Counted from the stretch's first letter, positions 24,495 to 33,298 are shown. The stretch is DNA of 35,987 nucleotides from Paenibacillus sp. oral taxon 786 str. D14 (GCF_000159955.1 NZ_GG695984.1:1-35987); one strand, 5' to 3'. Translations and numbers: made by a program. The notes: generated from the letters alone by a model not told the origin.

Positions 24495-25112
24495 ATGAAA
24501 AGAAAAGTGGCGGTATTGCTGGCTTTGGTGGCTATGCTGGGGGTTGCCGCAGGGTGCGGAAACAAGCCGGCGGCTTCACCTCCGGAGAATGAGCATCTAA
24601 GGGAAACCGCCCTAAGCAGCGGGGCGCAGCAAAGTGAAACACAGATGCAAGAGGTGCAAGGGCCGGTCAACGGTACCGGCGAATCGGGGGATCCCCAAGC
24701 TGGTTCGCAACAAACGGGGGCGGAGAAGCTGACCATTCAGGTTTATTTTACAGATGATGAAATGATGGAGCTGAAGCAGACGCCGCGTGAGATTGAATTT
24801 ACAGCGGACCATAGCAAATACGAAAGCGCCTTTGAGGCGCTGCAAACGGATGATGACAGTCTGCTCTCCCTATGGGAGAAGGTGGTCCTGAATACGGTGA
24901 AGTTCGTACCGGAGAGCGGGCTACTAACGATTGATATTCACTTGCCGGACGAAGCGCGCCTTGGTGCGGGTGGGGAGTCGCTGGCTATCGAAGCGCTGAA
25001 GAACACGATGTTCCAGTTTGATGAAGTCCAGCAAATCGAGTTGACGGTGGATGGTCAGCAAGTCGAATCGCTGATGGGCCATGTCGATCTGGAACATCCG
25101 ATGACCCGGTAA
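24495..25112 (+). CDS. GerMN-domain lipoprotein, copy 1
   Basis: A signal peptide with lipobox LGVAAGC (Cys21) anchors it to the outer face of the membrane. A Gln/Gly/Ser-rich linker spans residues about 25-78, and a GerMN domain fills the rest (LTIQVYFTDDEMMEL, then LPDEARLGAGGESLAIEALKN and FDEVQQIELTVDGQ). GerMN is found in sporulation and germination proteins such as GerM and in lipoproteins next to amidases. AGGAGGGGAG precedes the ATG at 24495. Co-transcription with the amidase suggests joint work at the cell wall. The exact role is unknown. Confidence 0.9.
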   Translation: MKRKVAVLLALVAMLGVAAGCGNKPAASPPENEHLRETALSSGAQQSETQMQEVQGPVNGTGESGDPQAGSQQTGAEKLTIQVYFTDDEMMELKQTPREIEFTADHSKYESAFEALQTDDDSLLSLWEKVVLNTVKFVPESGLLTIDIHLPDEARLGAGGESLAIEALKNTMFQFDEVQQIELTVDGQQVESLMGHVDLEHPMTR

Positions 25113-25187
25113 GCACGAAATCAAAGAGCGCGGAAAGGCCGCCGTGTGAAATGTAACGGAACTCAAGAGCCGTTAACAGACTATAGC

Positions 25188-25230
25188 CAGCCTAGTAAAT
25201 CCATTTGAGGATTTGCTGGGCTGTTTTTTT
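25188..25230 (+). terminator. Terminator after the first amidase/GerMN pair
   Basis: CAGCCTAGTAAATCC (25188-25202) pairs with GGATTTGCTGGGCTG (25209-25223) over 15 bp including two wobbles, followed by seven T. Confidence 0.88.
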
Positions 25231-25241
25231 GCTCTGGCGGC

Positions 25242-25439
25242 AATAGCGGTACTTTGTGGCCTTATTCCATGATTTATACCCGCTATCACGACAATAGCGG
25301 TAATTCATGGCCTTATTTGTCCAGGATCGCCCCATTATCCTGCTTTTTTCCCCTTCCCACGAAAATAGCGCCCAAAAGTTCCTCTATTTTTGCCAAATCC
25401 CCTTCCTTGTTGGAGATAGCGCCCTTTTAAGGCGTTATT
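25242..25439. repeat. Four 25-nt imperfect palindromic repeats
   Basis: Units at 25242-25266, 25293-25317, 25364-25388 and 25415-25439 are each 25 nt, begin RATAGCG and end YTATT or TTATT. Units 1 and 2 share 21 of 25 bases; units 3 and 4 share AATAGCGCCC-like starts. The ends are complementary (for example GATAGCGCC and GGCGTTATT in unit 4). A related inverted copy (CCCGCTATC, 25279-25287) lies between units 1 and 2. Start-to-start spacings are 51, 71 and 51. This fits a dispersed intergenic repeat family. No gene is seen in 25113-25655 apart from these and the terminator. Confidence 0.65.
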
Positions 25440-25655
25440 TCACCGGTCAACGCAAACTTGGGCCCAATTCTCTCTTTCCGCATCCAGGAAACCTAGGATT
25501 TTCGTAGGAAACACTGGCAAAAGTTAAGCAGAAAAATGCCAGATTTTCGCAACTTTCCAAGCGGTTTGGCGTCTAATATGTCGTCTGGTGATGTCGAAAT
25601 GGAAGTGAACACCCACGGCATCATAAGGCAAAAATTCTAAAGGTAGGGGTGACGG

Positions 25656-27128
25656 ATGAAGAAAAAAAGTTTGGTGACGCTCATGTTCGCCTGGTTGCTT
25701 CTCTTCGTAATGGCGCAAACAGGACATGCTGCGTCCGGCAGTACGAGTATTTATCTGGATGGGAAAGCACTCGCTTTGCCCGAAAATGGACAAGTCCAAA
25801 ATGTGAATGGAAATGTGATGATTCCAATTCGTGTCGTCGCGGAGGAGCTAGGTTTTGACGTCAACTATGAGAAGAAGACGCGCACGGTAACCATAAAGCA
25901 ATCCGGTACAACGCTTATTCTCGTCATTAATCAAACAACCGCTTCCGTCAATGGAAGCGAGGTCAAACTGCCCGTCGCGCCGAAGCTTGCCCAAGATACT
26001 ACGCTCGTACCTATGCGGTTTGTCGGAGAGCAAATGGGGCTGCAAGTGGCTTGGGATAACACAGCTAAGGCTGCCTATTTGACGACGCCAAGCTCTGGCA
26101 GTGGAAGCGGAAATACCGGCAATGCCGGGTCTGGCAACAACACCGGGAACGGCAACGGAACCGGAACCGATGGGCAGCAGCCGGGAACGGTTGTACCTCC
26201 GGCAGATACCAGCAATTTGGCGAAAGTGACCGGAATCGCGTTTGATAACAACAGCCTGATGATTGCGGTCGATAAGAATGTGACGCCTAATATTTTTACG
26301 ATGAGCGGCCCGGAACGGCTCGTGATCGATCTGCCGCAAGCTCAATTTGCCGAAGCGTTGGCTGGAGGCGCGCCGCTGGATGCCAGCAAGAGCGGGTCCA
26401 TTGAGGTAACGGAATACCCTGATGTTTCCAAGGTCAGATATGCGTTGTTCAGCAACAATCCCTCGACGGTTCGGATCGTATTGGATTTGAATCACAAGGT
26501 GAATTACCAGCTGGTCAATGAGAATGACGGCTTAATTTTTGTGAATTTGAACTCGGAATCAAGTCAGGGCGGAGGAACCTCTGGCGGCAGCGGGAAGAAG
26601 ACGGTCGTGCTGGATGCCGGTCACGGGGGAAGCGACCCGGGCGCCATCAGTGTGACGAAGAAGAAGGAAAAAGACTTTAACCTGGCGGTCGTTCTGAAGG
26701 TGAAGGAGCTGCTGAAAAACGATCCGAACATCAATCTAGTGTTGACGCGCGAAAGCGATACGTATCCGACGTTGTCTGACCGGGTGAAGATTGCCGAGAA
26801 CGTAAAAGCAGACATCTTTATCTCCGTACATGCGAATTCCGGCTCTGCTTCGGCCAGCGGCGTGGAGACCTATTATACGCGGGCAGCCAGCCTGGATCTG
26901 GCGAAGGTCATGCATAAGCATCTGGTTCAAGCTTCCGGCTTGGCCGATCGCAAAGTCCGTACGCAAAGCCTGCACGTGACCCGGGAAACGACGATGCCGG
27001 CCGTGCTGCTGGAATGCGGGTACTTAAGTAACAAAAACGATGATGCACTGTTGGCAACCGATGAGTACCGGAGCAGAGTTGCCCAGGGTATCGTTGACGG
27101 CATTAAAGAATATCTCGGCCTTCAGTGA
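25656..27128 (+). CDS. N-acetylmuramoyl-L-alanine amidase with stalk and AMIN domains, copy 2
   Basis: Paralogue of the protein at 22950, with the same order: signal peptide (ending TGHAAS, residue about 26), stalk domain (VMIPIRVVAEELGFDVNYE; TLVPMRFVGEQMGL), a linker rich in Gly/Asn/Ser/Thr, AMIN domain (SGPERLVIDLPQAQF) and Amidase_3 from about residue 315. Catalytic residues are in DAGHGGSDPGA, KEKDFNLAVVL, ISVHANS and LLECGYLSN. Length 490. AAGGTAGGGGTGA precedes the ATG. The linker differs strongly from copy 1 while the domains stay close, as expected after an old duplication. Confidence 0.95.
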   Translation: MKKKSLVTLMFAWLLLFVMAQTGHAASGSTSIYLDGKALALPENGQVQNVNGNVMIPIRVVAEELGFDVNYEKKTRTVTIKQSGTTLILVINQTTASVNGSEVKLPVAPKLAQDTTLVPMRFVGEQMGLQVAWDNTAKAAYLTTPSSGSGSGNTGNAGSGNNTGNGNGTGTDGQQPGTVVPPADTSNLAKVTGIAFDNNSLMIAVDKNVTPNIFTMSGPERLVIDLPQAQFAEALAGGAPLDASKSGSIEVTEYPDVSKVRYALFSNNPSTVRIVLDLNHKVNYQLVNENDGLIFVNLNSESSQGGGTSGGSGKKTVVLDAGHGGSDPGAISVTKKKEKDFNLAVVLKVKELLKNDPNINLVLTRESDTYPTLSDRVKIAENVKADIFISVHANSGSASASGVETYYTRAASLDLAKVMHKHLVQASGLADRKVRTQSLHVTRETTMPAVLLECGYLSNKNDDALLATDEYRSRVAQGIVDGIKEYLGLQ

Positions 27129-27153
27129 TCGCCGGGCGAAGGAGGAAGTCACC

Positions 27154-27750
27154 GTGAACAGAAGAAGAAGCATCATCCTTGGAATCCTGGTACTTCTGCT
27201 CGCCTTGAGCAGCGGCTGCGGGCAGAAACCGCAGGCCGCTCCGAATAACGGAGCGGGGAATGCCGAGGCCAACCAAGGAAGTGTGCAAGTACCAGACGAG
27301 GCTACGCCGCAAAATTCCGATTCGACGCAAGGAGCGGACGAAACGAATGCACCGCAGCAGATGACGGAGAGCATCGAGGTTTATTTTACCGATGATCAGA
27401 TGCTGGAGCTAAGCAAAGAGAGCCGCGAGATCTCTTATCCAGCGAAGCAAGATAAATATTTGGCAGCCCTCAAAGCGCTGCAAGCTCCTAGCAATGCGAG
27501 CCAGTTCTCCCTATGGGGCAAAGCGGAGTTTCATTCCGCCGATTTCAAGGAAGGAACGGTAACCGTTGATTTGACGCTGCCGGATGAAGCGCGCCTTGGA
27601 GCAGGCGGGGAAGCGCTGGCGCTTGATGCGCTGAAGAACACTTTGTTCCAATTCGACGAGGTGCAAGCGATCGATGTGCTGGTTGATGGCTCTCCCGTGG
27701 ATACTTTGATGGGTCATGTCGAACTGACGCATCCATTAGTAAGAAATTAA
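27154..27750 (+). CDS. GerMN-domain lipoprotein, copy 2
   Basis: Paralogue of the lipoprotein at 24495. GTG at 27154 is chosen because GAAGGAGGAA lies about 8 nt upstream and the product then starts with a normal lipoprotein signal (NRRRSIILGILVLLLA, lipobox LALSSGC). The longer open frame from 27040 overlaps the amidase and lacks such a start. A linker rich in Gln/Asn/Ala leads to the GerMN domain (IEVYFTDDQMLEL; LPDEARLGAGGEALALDALKN). Length 198. It follows the second amidase by 25 nt. Confidence 0.9.
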   Translation: MNRRRSIILGILVLLLALSSGCGQKPQAAPNNGAGNAEANQGSVQVPDEATPQNSDSTQGADETNAPQQMTESIEVYFTDDQMLELSKESREISYPAKQDKYLAALKALQAPSNASQFSLWGKAEFHSADFKEGTVTVDLTLPDEARLGAGGEALALDALKNTLFQFDEVQAIDVLVDGSPVDTLMGHVELTHPLVRN

Positions 27751-27824
27751 GGGATTGGGGAGGAACTCGCCCGTCCGCCGTCGAATGGTTTAAGGAGATC
27801 TTTTTTGTAGAAAGGAAGAATTTG

Positions 27825-30548
27825 ATGGCATCCTATAAACGCACGTTTCAACGCAGTACCCGGAAAGCGGTCTCCGCGATGCTGGTCACGGCCATGTGCT
27901 TGGGCGGGACGACGGCGGCATTCGCCGAGGAAACGCCGGCTGTAACCACCTCGCAAAGCGTTGCGTCGGTATCCTTGTTTAGCGACGTACCGAACGGTTT
28001 TTGGGCGGAGAAACATATATACAAATTAGCAGCTGAAGGCATTCTGCTAGGCGATGCCGGCAAGTTCCGTCCGGGCGACAACGTCACCCAGCAGGAAGCG
28101 ATTACGATGGCGATCCGGTTCATGAACCTGGATTCGCAACTGGGCAACGGTGCCGGAGCTCCGGCAGATCTGAAAGTTGGCAATTATTTTAAACCTTATT
28201 TGGAGCTGGCACTGTCGAAAAATTTGATTGACAAAAACGAAGAGCTCGCATCCACGAAGGAAGGCGAAGCTTGGGGTGAGAAGAAGGCTTCCCGGGAATG
28301 GGTGGCCAAGCTACTCGTTCGCGCCTTGGGTAAAGACGCGGAAGCGAAAGCCTCCGCAACGCTGCCAACCGGCTTTGCCGACCAAACCAGCATCTCCGCG
28401 AACGCGCGAGGATACGTTAATGTTGCGGTTCAACTGAAGCTGACCAACGGGGTGGAGGGCAACCGGTTCGATCCACTGGGCAAAGTCACGCGAGCCCAAA
28501 TCGCAACCTTCTTTAGCCGCGGCAGTGAATACGTAAACCCGGGCTATGCCAACGTCTACGAGGGGATTGTTACCGAGCTTACGGACAGCAAGCTGACGTT
28601 GTATACGAACGGACAGATGAAGAGCTTTACGTTGGATAACCGTTCGGTCTATTTCACGAAGGATTCCGAAACGAGAACAACGCAAAGCGCCTTGAAGCTG
28701 TATACGAAAGTGCTGGCCGTGGATAAGGTGGGCTCAGCCGCATATGTAGAAGTAACCGATCCGAACCAGCAGTTGGAGCGCTCGGAAGGAACGGTATTAT
28801 GGAACCCAGGAAATAATCAATTGCTGGTTCTAGTAAATAACACTCCAGTAACCTTGACCTATGATAGCAGCACAGCGTTTGTTGATCAGTACGGGAACTC
28901 CATCAAAGCTAGCGACTTAACGACTGATAGCACGGTAGTTGTTCAACGTGAGACATTTACGTCTGACAAGAAGCCAGTGATCATTCAACTGCAATCTGTA
29001 GGGAATGTATCCGGCAGCGGTACGGTTTCGAAAATTGATCTTACCGGTAAGAACATTACGATCAAACTTGCTAACGGCAATGAAGAAACGTTCAAATTCA
29101 ACGATAAGACGATTTTGCTCTACCAAAATCAAGTTCTGAATCAGATGGGCGAAGTGAACGAAGGGGCATCGGTTACGTTTGAAGTGAAGAACGGCGTGCT
29201 GGCCTCCTTGGTTGTGACTCAAGCGACAGAACGAACGGTGACCGGGACCTTGCTGGATCTCGTTGGCGATACGTTGCTGAGCTATACGAATGCAGGCGGA
29301 CGTGACGAAATCAAGCGGCTGGCGAAGAACGTGACTGTGGAAATTAACGGCATCGCTGATGCAAGCCTGGACGATCTGATCACCGACGAAAAGGGCGGGG
29401 ACAAGGTCGAATTGACACTGAATCCTGACGACGAAGTGACGAAGATCGTAGTTACGGGGCGTCAATCCGAGAAATTGGAGAGCGCAACGGTGATCAACTA
29501 CGATACGAAAACCAAGGCGCTTACTGTCTTGGATGCGTCGGAGAAACCGTATGTGTTCGTGATCGATGAGAAGACGAAATACAGCTACAACACAACCTCG
29601 CCAACGTTGTCCGGTCTGGAGGCTCTGCTGTCCAAAGGGCGCAAGGTTGATCTGACGGTTGTAGGTTCTCGCGCAGTTAATGTGGATGTGACCTACAAGT
29701 ACGAAGGCACTTATGTATCGGCCAATACCTCATCGAAGAAAATTACGATTTTGCAGAACAATGGCAAAACCGTAGAAATTCCTTATCAAGGAACAACGCC
29801 GACGATCAGCATTTATGGTAAAGCGAACGCCTCGCTGGCCGATCTCAAAGCCGGGGATGCGGTTACCGCGATGCTGACGGCGAATCAGGACGCGTTGCAA
29901 ACGTTGGCGGTGAAGAGCTCCATCCAGTTTGAAGTCGTTTCGGTAAATACGGCAAACAGCCGCATTCGGGCGACGGCGAACGGTGTGACCTCCGAGTTCT
30001 ATGTGGATCAAGCTGTACTGCTTGGCGAAAATGGCGGGGCGATTAAAGTCAGCGATTTGAAGGCGGGCCAAACAATTAACGTTACGTTTAACGGCCAAAC
30101 GGCGATCTCGCTGCAAGTCGTGAAGCTGACGTTAGGGAAGGTTCAAAGTGTTGATGGTTCGACCTTGCTGGTAAAATCTTTTGCCGGGAACGTGGAAACC
30201 TATTCCTTAGCGAGCGGCGTGAAGGTTCAACGTGGAACGGAAGTCAGCACAAGTGTGACATCGCTAACGACCAGTGATCATGTTGAGGTTCGCAAAGATA
30301 CAAACGGAGCGGTTGTCGTTAAGGTGCTGACGCCGCAAGAACGCAAATTCTCCCGTTACGACGGGGTAAGCAAGGAAATTATCGTCTTGCGGTCCTCCAC
30401 GTCTGACAACAATTATCGCTTTGCGGTAACAGCGGATACGTATATTCACCAAGGTGACACGACAATATCCGTGCAATCCCTCCAGATTAATGATAAAATT
30501 GTTTTGTATTTCAACGGAGACAAGCTGGTTGAAGTCGAAAAGCAATAA
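27825..30548 (+). CDS. Large SLH-domain surface protein
   Basis: A signal peptide (residues about 1-35, ending AAFAEE) is followed by three S-layer-homology segments in about the first 230 residues. SLH 1 has LFSDVPNGFWAEKHIYKLA, a divergent SLH 2 lies around YFKPYLELALSKNLI, and SLH 3 has GYVNVAVQLKLTNGVEG and VTRAQIATFFSRG. These bind pyruvylated wall polymer. The remaining 670 residues are rich in beta strands and repeat a loose unit of GxV..id...kIti....g...f.l, e.g. GIVTELTDSKLTLYTNGQ, GTVSKIDLTGKNITIKLANG and GTLLDLVGDTLLSY. Length 907. ATG at 27825 has AAAGGAAG upstream. Likely structural; binding partner unknown. A terminator follows. Confidence 0.93.
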   Translation: MASYKRTFQRSTRKAVSAMLVTAMCLGGTTAAFAEETPAVTTSQSVASVSLFSDVPNGFWAEKHIYKLAAEGILLGDAGKFRPGDNVTQQEAITMAIRFMNLDSQLGNGAGAPADLKVGNYFKPYLELALSKNLIDKNEELASTKEGEAWGEKKASREWVAKLLVRALGKDAEAKASATLPTGFADQTSISANARGYVNVAVQLKLTNGVEGNRFDPLGKVTRAQIATFFSRGSEYVNPGYANVYEGIVTELTDSKLTLYTNGQMKSFTLDNRSVYFTKDSETRTTQSALKLYTKVLAVDKVGSAAYVEVTDPNQQLERSEGTVLWNPGNNQLLVLVNNTPVTLTYDSSTAFVDQYGNSIKASDLTTDSTVVVQRETFTSDKKPVIIQLQSVGNVSGSGTVSKIDLTGKNITIKLANGNEETFKFNDKTILLYQNQVLNQMGEVNEGASVTFEVKNGVLASLVVTQATERTVTGTLLDLVGDTLLSYTNAGGRDEIKRLAKNVTVEINGIADASLDDLITDEKGGDKVELTLNPDDEVTKIVVTGRQSEKLESATVINYDTKTKALTVLDASEKPYVFVIDEKTKYSYNTTSPTLSGLEALLSKGRKVDLTVVGSRAVNVDVTYKYEGTYVSANTSSKKITILQNNGKTVEIPYQGTTPTISIYGKANASLADLKAGDAVTAMLTANQDALQTLAVKSSIQFEVVSVNTANSRIRATANGVTSEFYVDQAVLLGENGGAIKVSDLKAGQTINVTFNGQTAISLQVVKLTLGKVQSVDGSTLLVKSFAGNVETYSLASGVKVQRGTEVSTSVTSLTTSDHVEVRKDTNGAVVVKVLTPQERKFSRYDGVSKEIIVLRSSTSDNNYRFAVTADTYIHQGDTTISVQSLQINDKIVLYFNGDKLVEVEKQ

Positions 30549-30565
30549 TCATTTTTCGTGAGATC

Positions 30566-30610
30566 AACCGTCTTGATGCGGGATGTTTCCCGAGTCAAGA
30601 CGGTTTTTTC
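30566..30610 (+). terminator. Terminator of the SLH gene
   Basis: AACCGTCTTGA (30566-30576) pairs perfectly with TCAAGACGGTT (30595-30605), with an inner CGGGA/TCCCG stem, followed by TTTT. Confidence 0.92.
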
Positions 30611-30659
30611 GCGGATAAAACCATGCGGCCAGCAGGGCCTCCAGGAAAGGAGTGGAGAC

Positions 30660-31337
30660 ATGAACGCGGCTGATGTCCGCCATATTTTAGACACCATCGG
30701 TGCCATGTTTCCGGATGCGCGCTGTGAGTTGAACCACGAGAATGCCTTTGAGCTTACGATTGCCGTCCTCCTGTCCGCGCAGTGCACCGACGCTACGGTA
30801 AATAAAGTTACGGCTGATTTATTTAAGAAGTATAAAACGCCGGAGGATTACGTATCGGTTCCGCTGGAGGAACTGGAACAGGATATCCGCAAAATTGGCT
30901 TGTACCGCAGCAAAGCCAAGCATATTCAAAGTTTGTGCAGAATCTTGCTGGAACGGTACGGCGGAGAGGTGCCGAGAGAACATGAGAAGCTGGTTGAGCT
31001 GCCCGGTGTTGGGCGTAAGACGGCAAACGTTGTCGTATCCAATGCCTTTGGCGTTCCGGCGATCGCCGTTGACACGCATGTGGAGCGCGTCAGCAAACGG
31101 TTAGGTTTGGCCGGGTGGAACGATTCCGTTCTCGAGGTGGAAAAGAAGCTGATGAAGCGGGTGCCTAAAGAGGAATGGACATTAACGCATCATCGCTTGA
31201 TCTTTTTCGGAAGGTATCACTGCAAGGCGCAAGCCCCCAAATGTGATGTCTGCCCGCTGCTTGACGTTTGCCGGGAGGGCAAAAAACGTATGAAAACGCC
31301 GCAAAACAGAAAACCTAAGAAAAATGCGGCAAAATAA
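30660..31337 (+). CDS. nth: Endonuclease III (DNA glycosylase/AP lyase)
   Basis: Base-excision repair enzyme that removes oxidised pyrimidines and nicks the abasic site. Catalytic Lys120 lies in the helix-hairpin-helix LPGVGRKTANVV and Asp138 in VDTHVERVSKRLGL, the same numbers as in E. coli. The [4Fe-4S] loop is C-x6-C-x2-C-x5-C (CKAQAPKCDVCPLLDVC). Length 225, with a short basic tail. ATG at 30660 has AGGAAAGGAG upstream; the longer open frame from 30558 runs back through the SLH terminator and is rejected. Confidence 0.97.
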   Translation: MNAADVRHILDTIGAMFPDARCELNHENAFELTIAVLLSAQCTDATVNKVTADLFKKYKTPEDYVSVPLEELEQDIRKIGLYRSKAKHIQSLCRILLERYGGEVPREHEKLVELPGVGRKTANVVVSNAFGVPAIAVDTHVERVSKRLGLAGWNDSVLEVEKKLMKRVPKEEWTLTHHRLIFFGRYHCKAQAPKCDVCPLLDVCREGKKRMKTPQNRKPKKNAAK

Positions 31338-31367
31338 GATAACCCATAGGTGAGGATGAGAGACCAT

Positions 31368-31646
31368 ATGAGATGCATTTCTGTGTATACCGACAACTTT
31401 GAACAGTTCTCGGACGTATTTGAGCAAGTCCTTGATTTGAATTTAGGTGAAAACGACGAACGTGAAGTGGAAGGGTTAATGGTCAGCGACTCCGGTGAAG
31501 TGCCTGAGCATTACTTGGGGCGGATGTCGGCGAAACCTGAGGTCGTCGTCATGAAGGATAAGACGCGCGGCATCACGATTTTGCAGCATGGCAAGGTGTT
31601 TGAAGTCCTGCTTCCAACAGAAACCGCAGAAGTTGCGGTGAAGTAG
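31368..31646 (+). CDS. Small protein of unknown function
   Basis: A 92-residue acidic protein starting RCISVYTDNFEQFSDVFEQV. It has no signal peptide, membrane segment or cysteine pair; the C-terminal part (VVVMKDKTRGITILQHGKVFEVLL) looks like beta strands. ATG at 31368 is preceded by GAGGATGAGAG; ATG at 31356 would also be in frame. It lies 30 nt after nth in the same direction, so it may share its transcript. The codon use and charge pattern support a real gene. I do not recognise the family. Confidence 0.75.
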   Translation: MRCISVYTDNFEQFSDVFEQVLDLNLGENDEREVEGLMVSDSGEVPEHYLGRMSAKPEVVVMKDKTRGITILQHGKVFEVLLPTETAEVAVK

Positions 31647-31679
31647 AGCGCAGATCCTTCTCATCAAAAGAGAAAATGA

Positions 31680-31730
31680 AATCCCCTCGGATGCGTGGTG
31701 TAATAACCCACATTCAAGGGGATTTTTGTT
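31680..31730. terminator. Terminator between the small gene and modB
   Basis: AATCCCCT (31680-31687) pairs with AGGGGATT (31717-31724); the loop holds a second small stem (GTGG/CCAC). TTTTTGTT follows on the plus strand; on the minus strand the stem is followed by TTTCATTTT, so it may act both ways. Confidence 0.75.
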
Positions 31731-31747
31731 GTTGAGCTTATACATGA

Positions 31748-32422
31748 TCAATCGTTTCTTAGGCGCGAGGAGATCAGCAGTAGTCCGAAGGAGAGCAGGA
31801 TCGTGCAGCCTGTTAACGCCCAGGCCAGCTGCAGGTTTCCGGCGTCAACGGCAAAATAAATTGCCGTCGGAATCGTTTGCGTTCGGCCGGGGATGTTGCC
31901 GGCGATCATCATCGTTGCCCCGAATTCCCCCAGCGCACGGGCAAATCCGAGAATAAATGCCGCCTGCAGCGAACGAGAGGCGAGCGGCAGCACGATATAG
32001 ATAAGCACCTGCCATTCTCCGGCTCCCTGGGAACGGGCGGCGTCTTTCAAATGTTTATCCACTTCAAGGAAGCCGGACTTCAGCGTTTGATAAATCAGCG
32101 GGAAGCTGACGACGGCCGCAGCGACGATCGCGCCAAGCGGCTGAAACACAAAGCTGATGTTGAACAGGCGGTCCGCTGCCTGTCCGATCCAGCTATTTTT
32201 TCCCAACACCACCAGTAAAATAAACCCTACCACGCTTGGCGGCAGAACGAGCGGAAGGAGAAAGACGGTTTCCACCAGCGTTTTCCCGTAGAAGGAGGCC
32301 GCGGACATGCGCCATGCCACCAGTAACCCTACCACAAAAGCGATGGCAGTGGCGGCGATGGACACTTGCAGTGATAACGTGATCGGCTCCCAGAACGAAG
32401 TCGAGATTTCAAATGTACGCAT
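31748..32422 (-). CDS. modB: Molybdate ABC transporter permease
   Basis: Membrane subunit of the ModABC importer. Five to six helices with the EAA-type loop facing the ATPase (LKDAARSQGAGEWQVLIYIVLP, then FARALGEFGATMMIAGNIPG). That FARALGEFGAT stretch is characteristic of ModB. Length 224 is normal. ATG at 32422 lies 6 nt after the modA stop with GGAG 9-10 nt upstream, so the two are coupled. No modC ATPase gene follows on this strand in the window, so the ATPase must be encoded elsewhere. Confidence 0.93.
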   Translation of the reverse strand: MRTFEISTSFWEPITLSLQVSIAATAIAFVVGLLVAWRMSAASFYGKTLVETVFLLPLVLPPSVVGFILLVVLGKNSWIGQAADRLFNISFVFQPLGAIVAAAVVSFPLIYQTLKSGFLEVDKHLKDAARSQGAGEWQVLIYIVLPLASRSLQAAFILGFARALGEFGATMMIAGNIPGRTQTIPTAIYFAVDAGNLQLAWALTGCTILLSFGLLLISSRLRND

Positions 32423-32428
32423 GTGAGG

Positions 32429-33298
32429 TTACTCCGCCGGGGTGAACCCGTATTTGACGAACACCTGCTGGGCTTGGTCGCTTTTTAAAAATTCGTAGAA
32501 AGCTTTAGCTTCGTTGCGATGAGCGCTGTCCTTGAGCACTCCGATTGGATATTCAATCGGGTCATGGCTTTCGGCTTCTGCGGTCAAGGCCACCTTCACC
32601 TTGTCCGAAAGGGCTGCATCGGTTTTGTACACGAATCCGGCGTCGACATTGCCGGTTTCCACATAAGACAACACCTGCTTGACGTCCTTCGTCAGCACTA
32701 GATGGGATTGCAGCGGCTCCCAAAGCTTATGGTAGGTAAGAGCTTGCTGCGCGTATTTTCCGGCCGGGACCGATTCAGGGGTGCCAATGGCGATATCGCC
32801 GAGCTTGCTTAAATCTTCCATGCTTTGGACCTCTACGGAACCGTCCTTGGGAACAACCAGTACCAGATCATTGGTCAGCAAATTGGTCTTAAGTTGATCG
32901 TCAATGAGACCTTTGTCGACCAAGGCATCCATTTGCTTGGTTCCAGCGGAGAGGAACAAGTCGGCCGGCGCGCCCTGTTCAATTTGCTGCTGAAGCGTAC
33001 CGGAAGCGGCATAGTTAAAAGTGAGCTTCACTTGGCTGTGCTCGGCTTCATATACGCCCTTGAGTTCATCCAAGCTTTCGGTTAAGCTGGCGGCAGCAGA
33101 GATGAGCAGCTCAACTTGCTCAGCCGGTTCAGATGGATTCTCAGCTGTTGTGGACGAAGAGTTCGCCGCGTTGCTGCTATCGGCGCTTACCGAAGATGTG
33201 TTGCTGGAAGAAGCAGATGGATCGCTGCATCCCGCGGATAGGAGTAGAATAATGGCTGCGAATGCGGCCAAAAAGGGCAATTTCAAAAACTTTTGCAT
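32429..33298 (-). CDS. modA: Molybdate-binding lipoprotein
   Basis: Substrate-binding protein of the molybdate importer. Signal peptide with lipobox LLSAGC, a Ser/Asn/Ala-rich spacer of about 40 residues, then a type II binding fold. ISAAASLTESLDELKGVYE, NYAASGTLQQQIEQGAPADLF and the SAGTKQMDALVDKGL stretch are ModA hallmarks. Length is 289 from ATG 33298, chosen for GGAGG 8 nt upstream; the longer open frame to 33367 includes no such site. It is the first gene of modA-modB and divergent from the regulator at 33448. Confidence 0.95.
   Translation of the reverse strand: MQKFLKLPFLAAFAAIILLLSAGCSDPSASSSNTSSVSADSSNAANSSSTTAENPSEPAEQVELLISAAASLTESLDELKGVYEAEHSQVKLTFNYAASGTLQQQIEQGAPADLFLSAGTKQMDALVDKGLIDDQLKTNLLTNDLVLVVPKDGSVEVQSMEDLSKLGDIAIGTPESVPAGKYAQQALTYHKLWEPLQSHLVLTKDVKQVLSYVETGNVDAGFVYKTDAALSDKVKVALTAEAESHDPIEYPIGVLKDSAHRNEAKAFYEFLKSDQAQQVFVKYGFTPAE

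Noticed and set aside
25242..25439. CRISPR array
   Set aside because: Spacings are unequal, units are palindromic and diverged, and there is no cas gene.
25307..25507. A 66-codon frame in the repeat region
   Set aside because: It runs through the palindromic repeats, has no ribosome binding site and no recognisable protein pattern.
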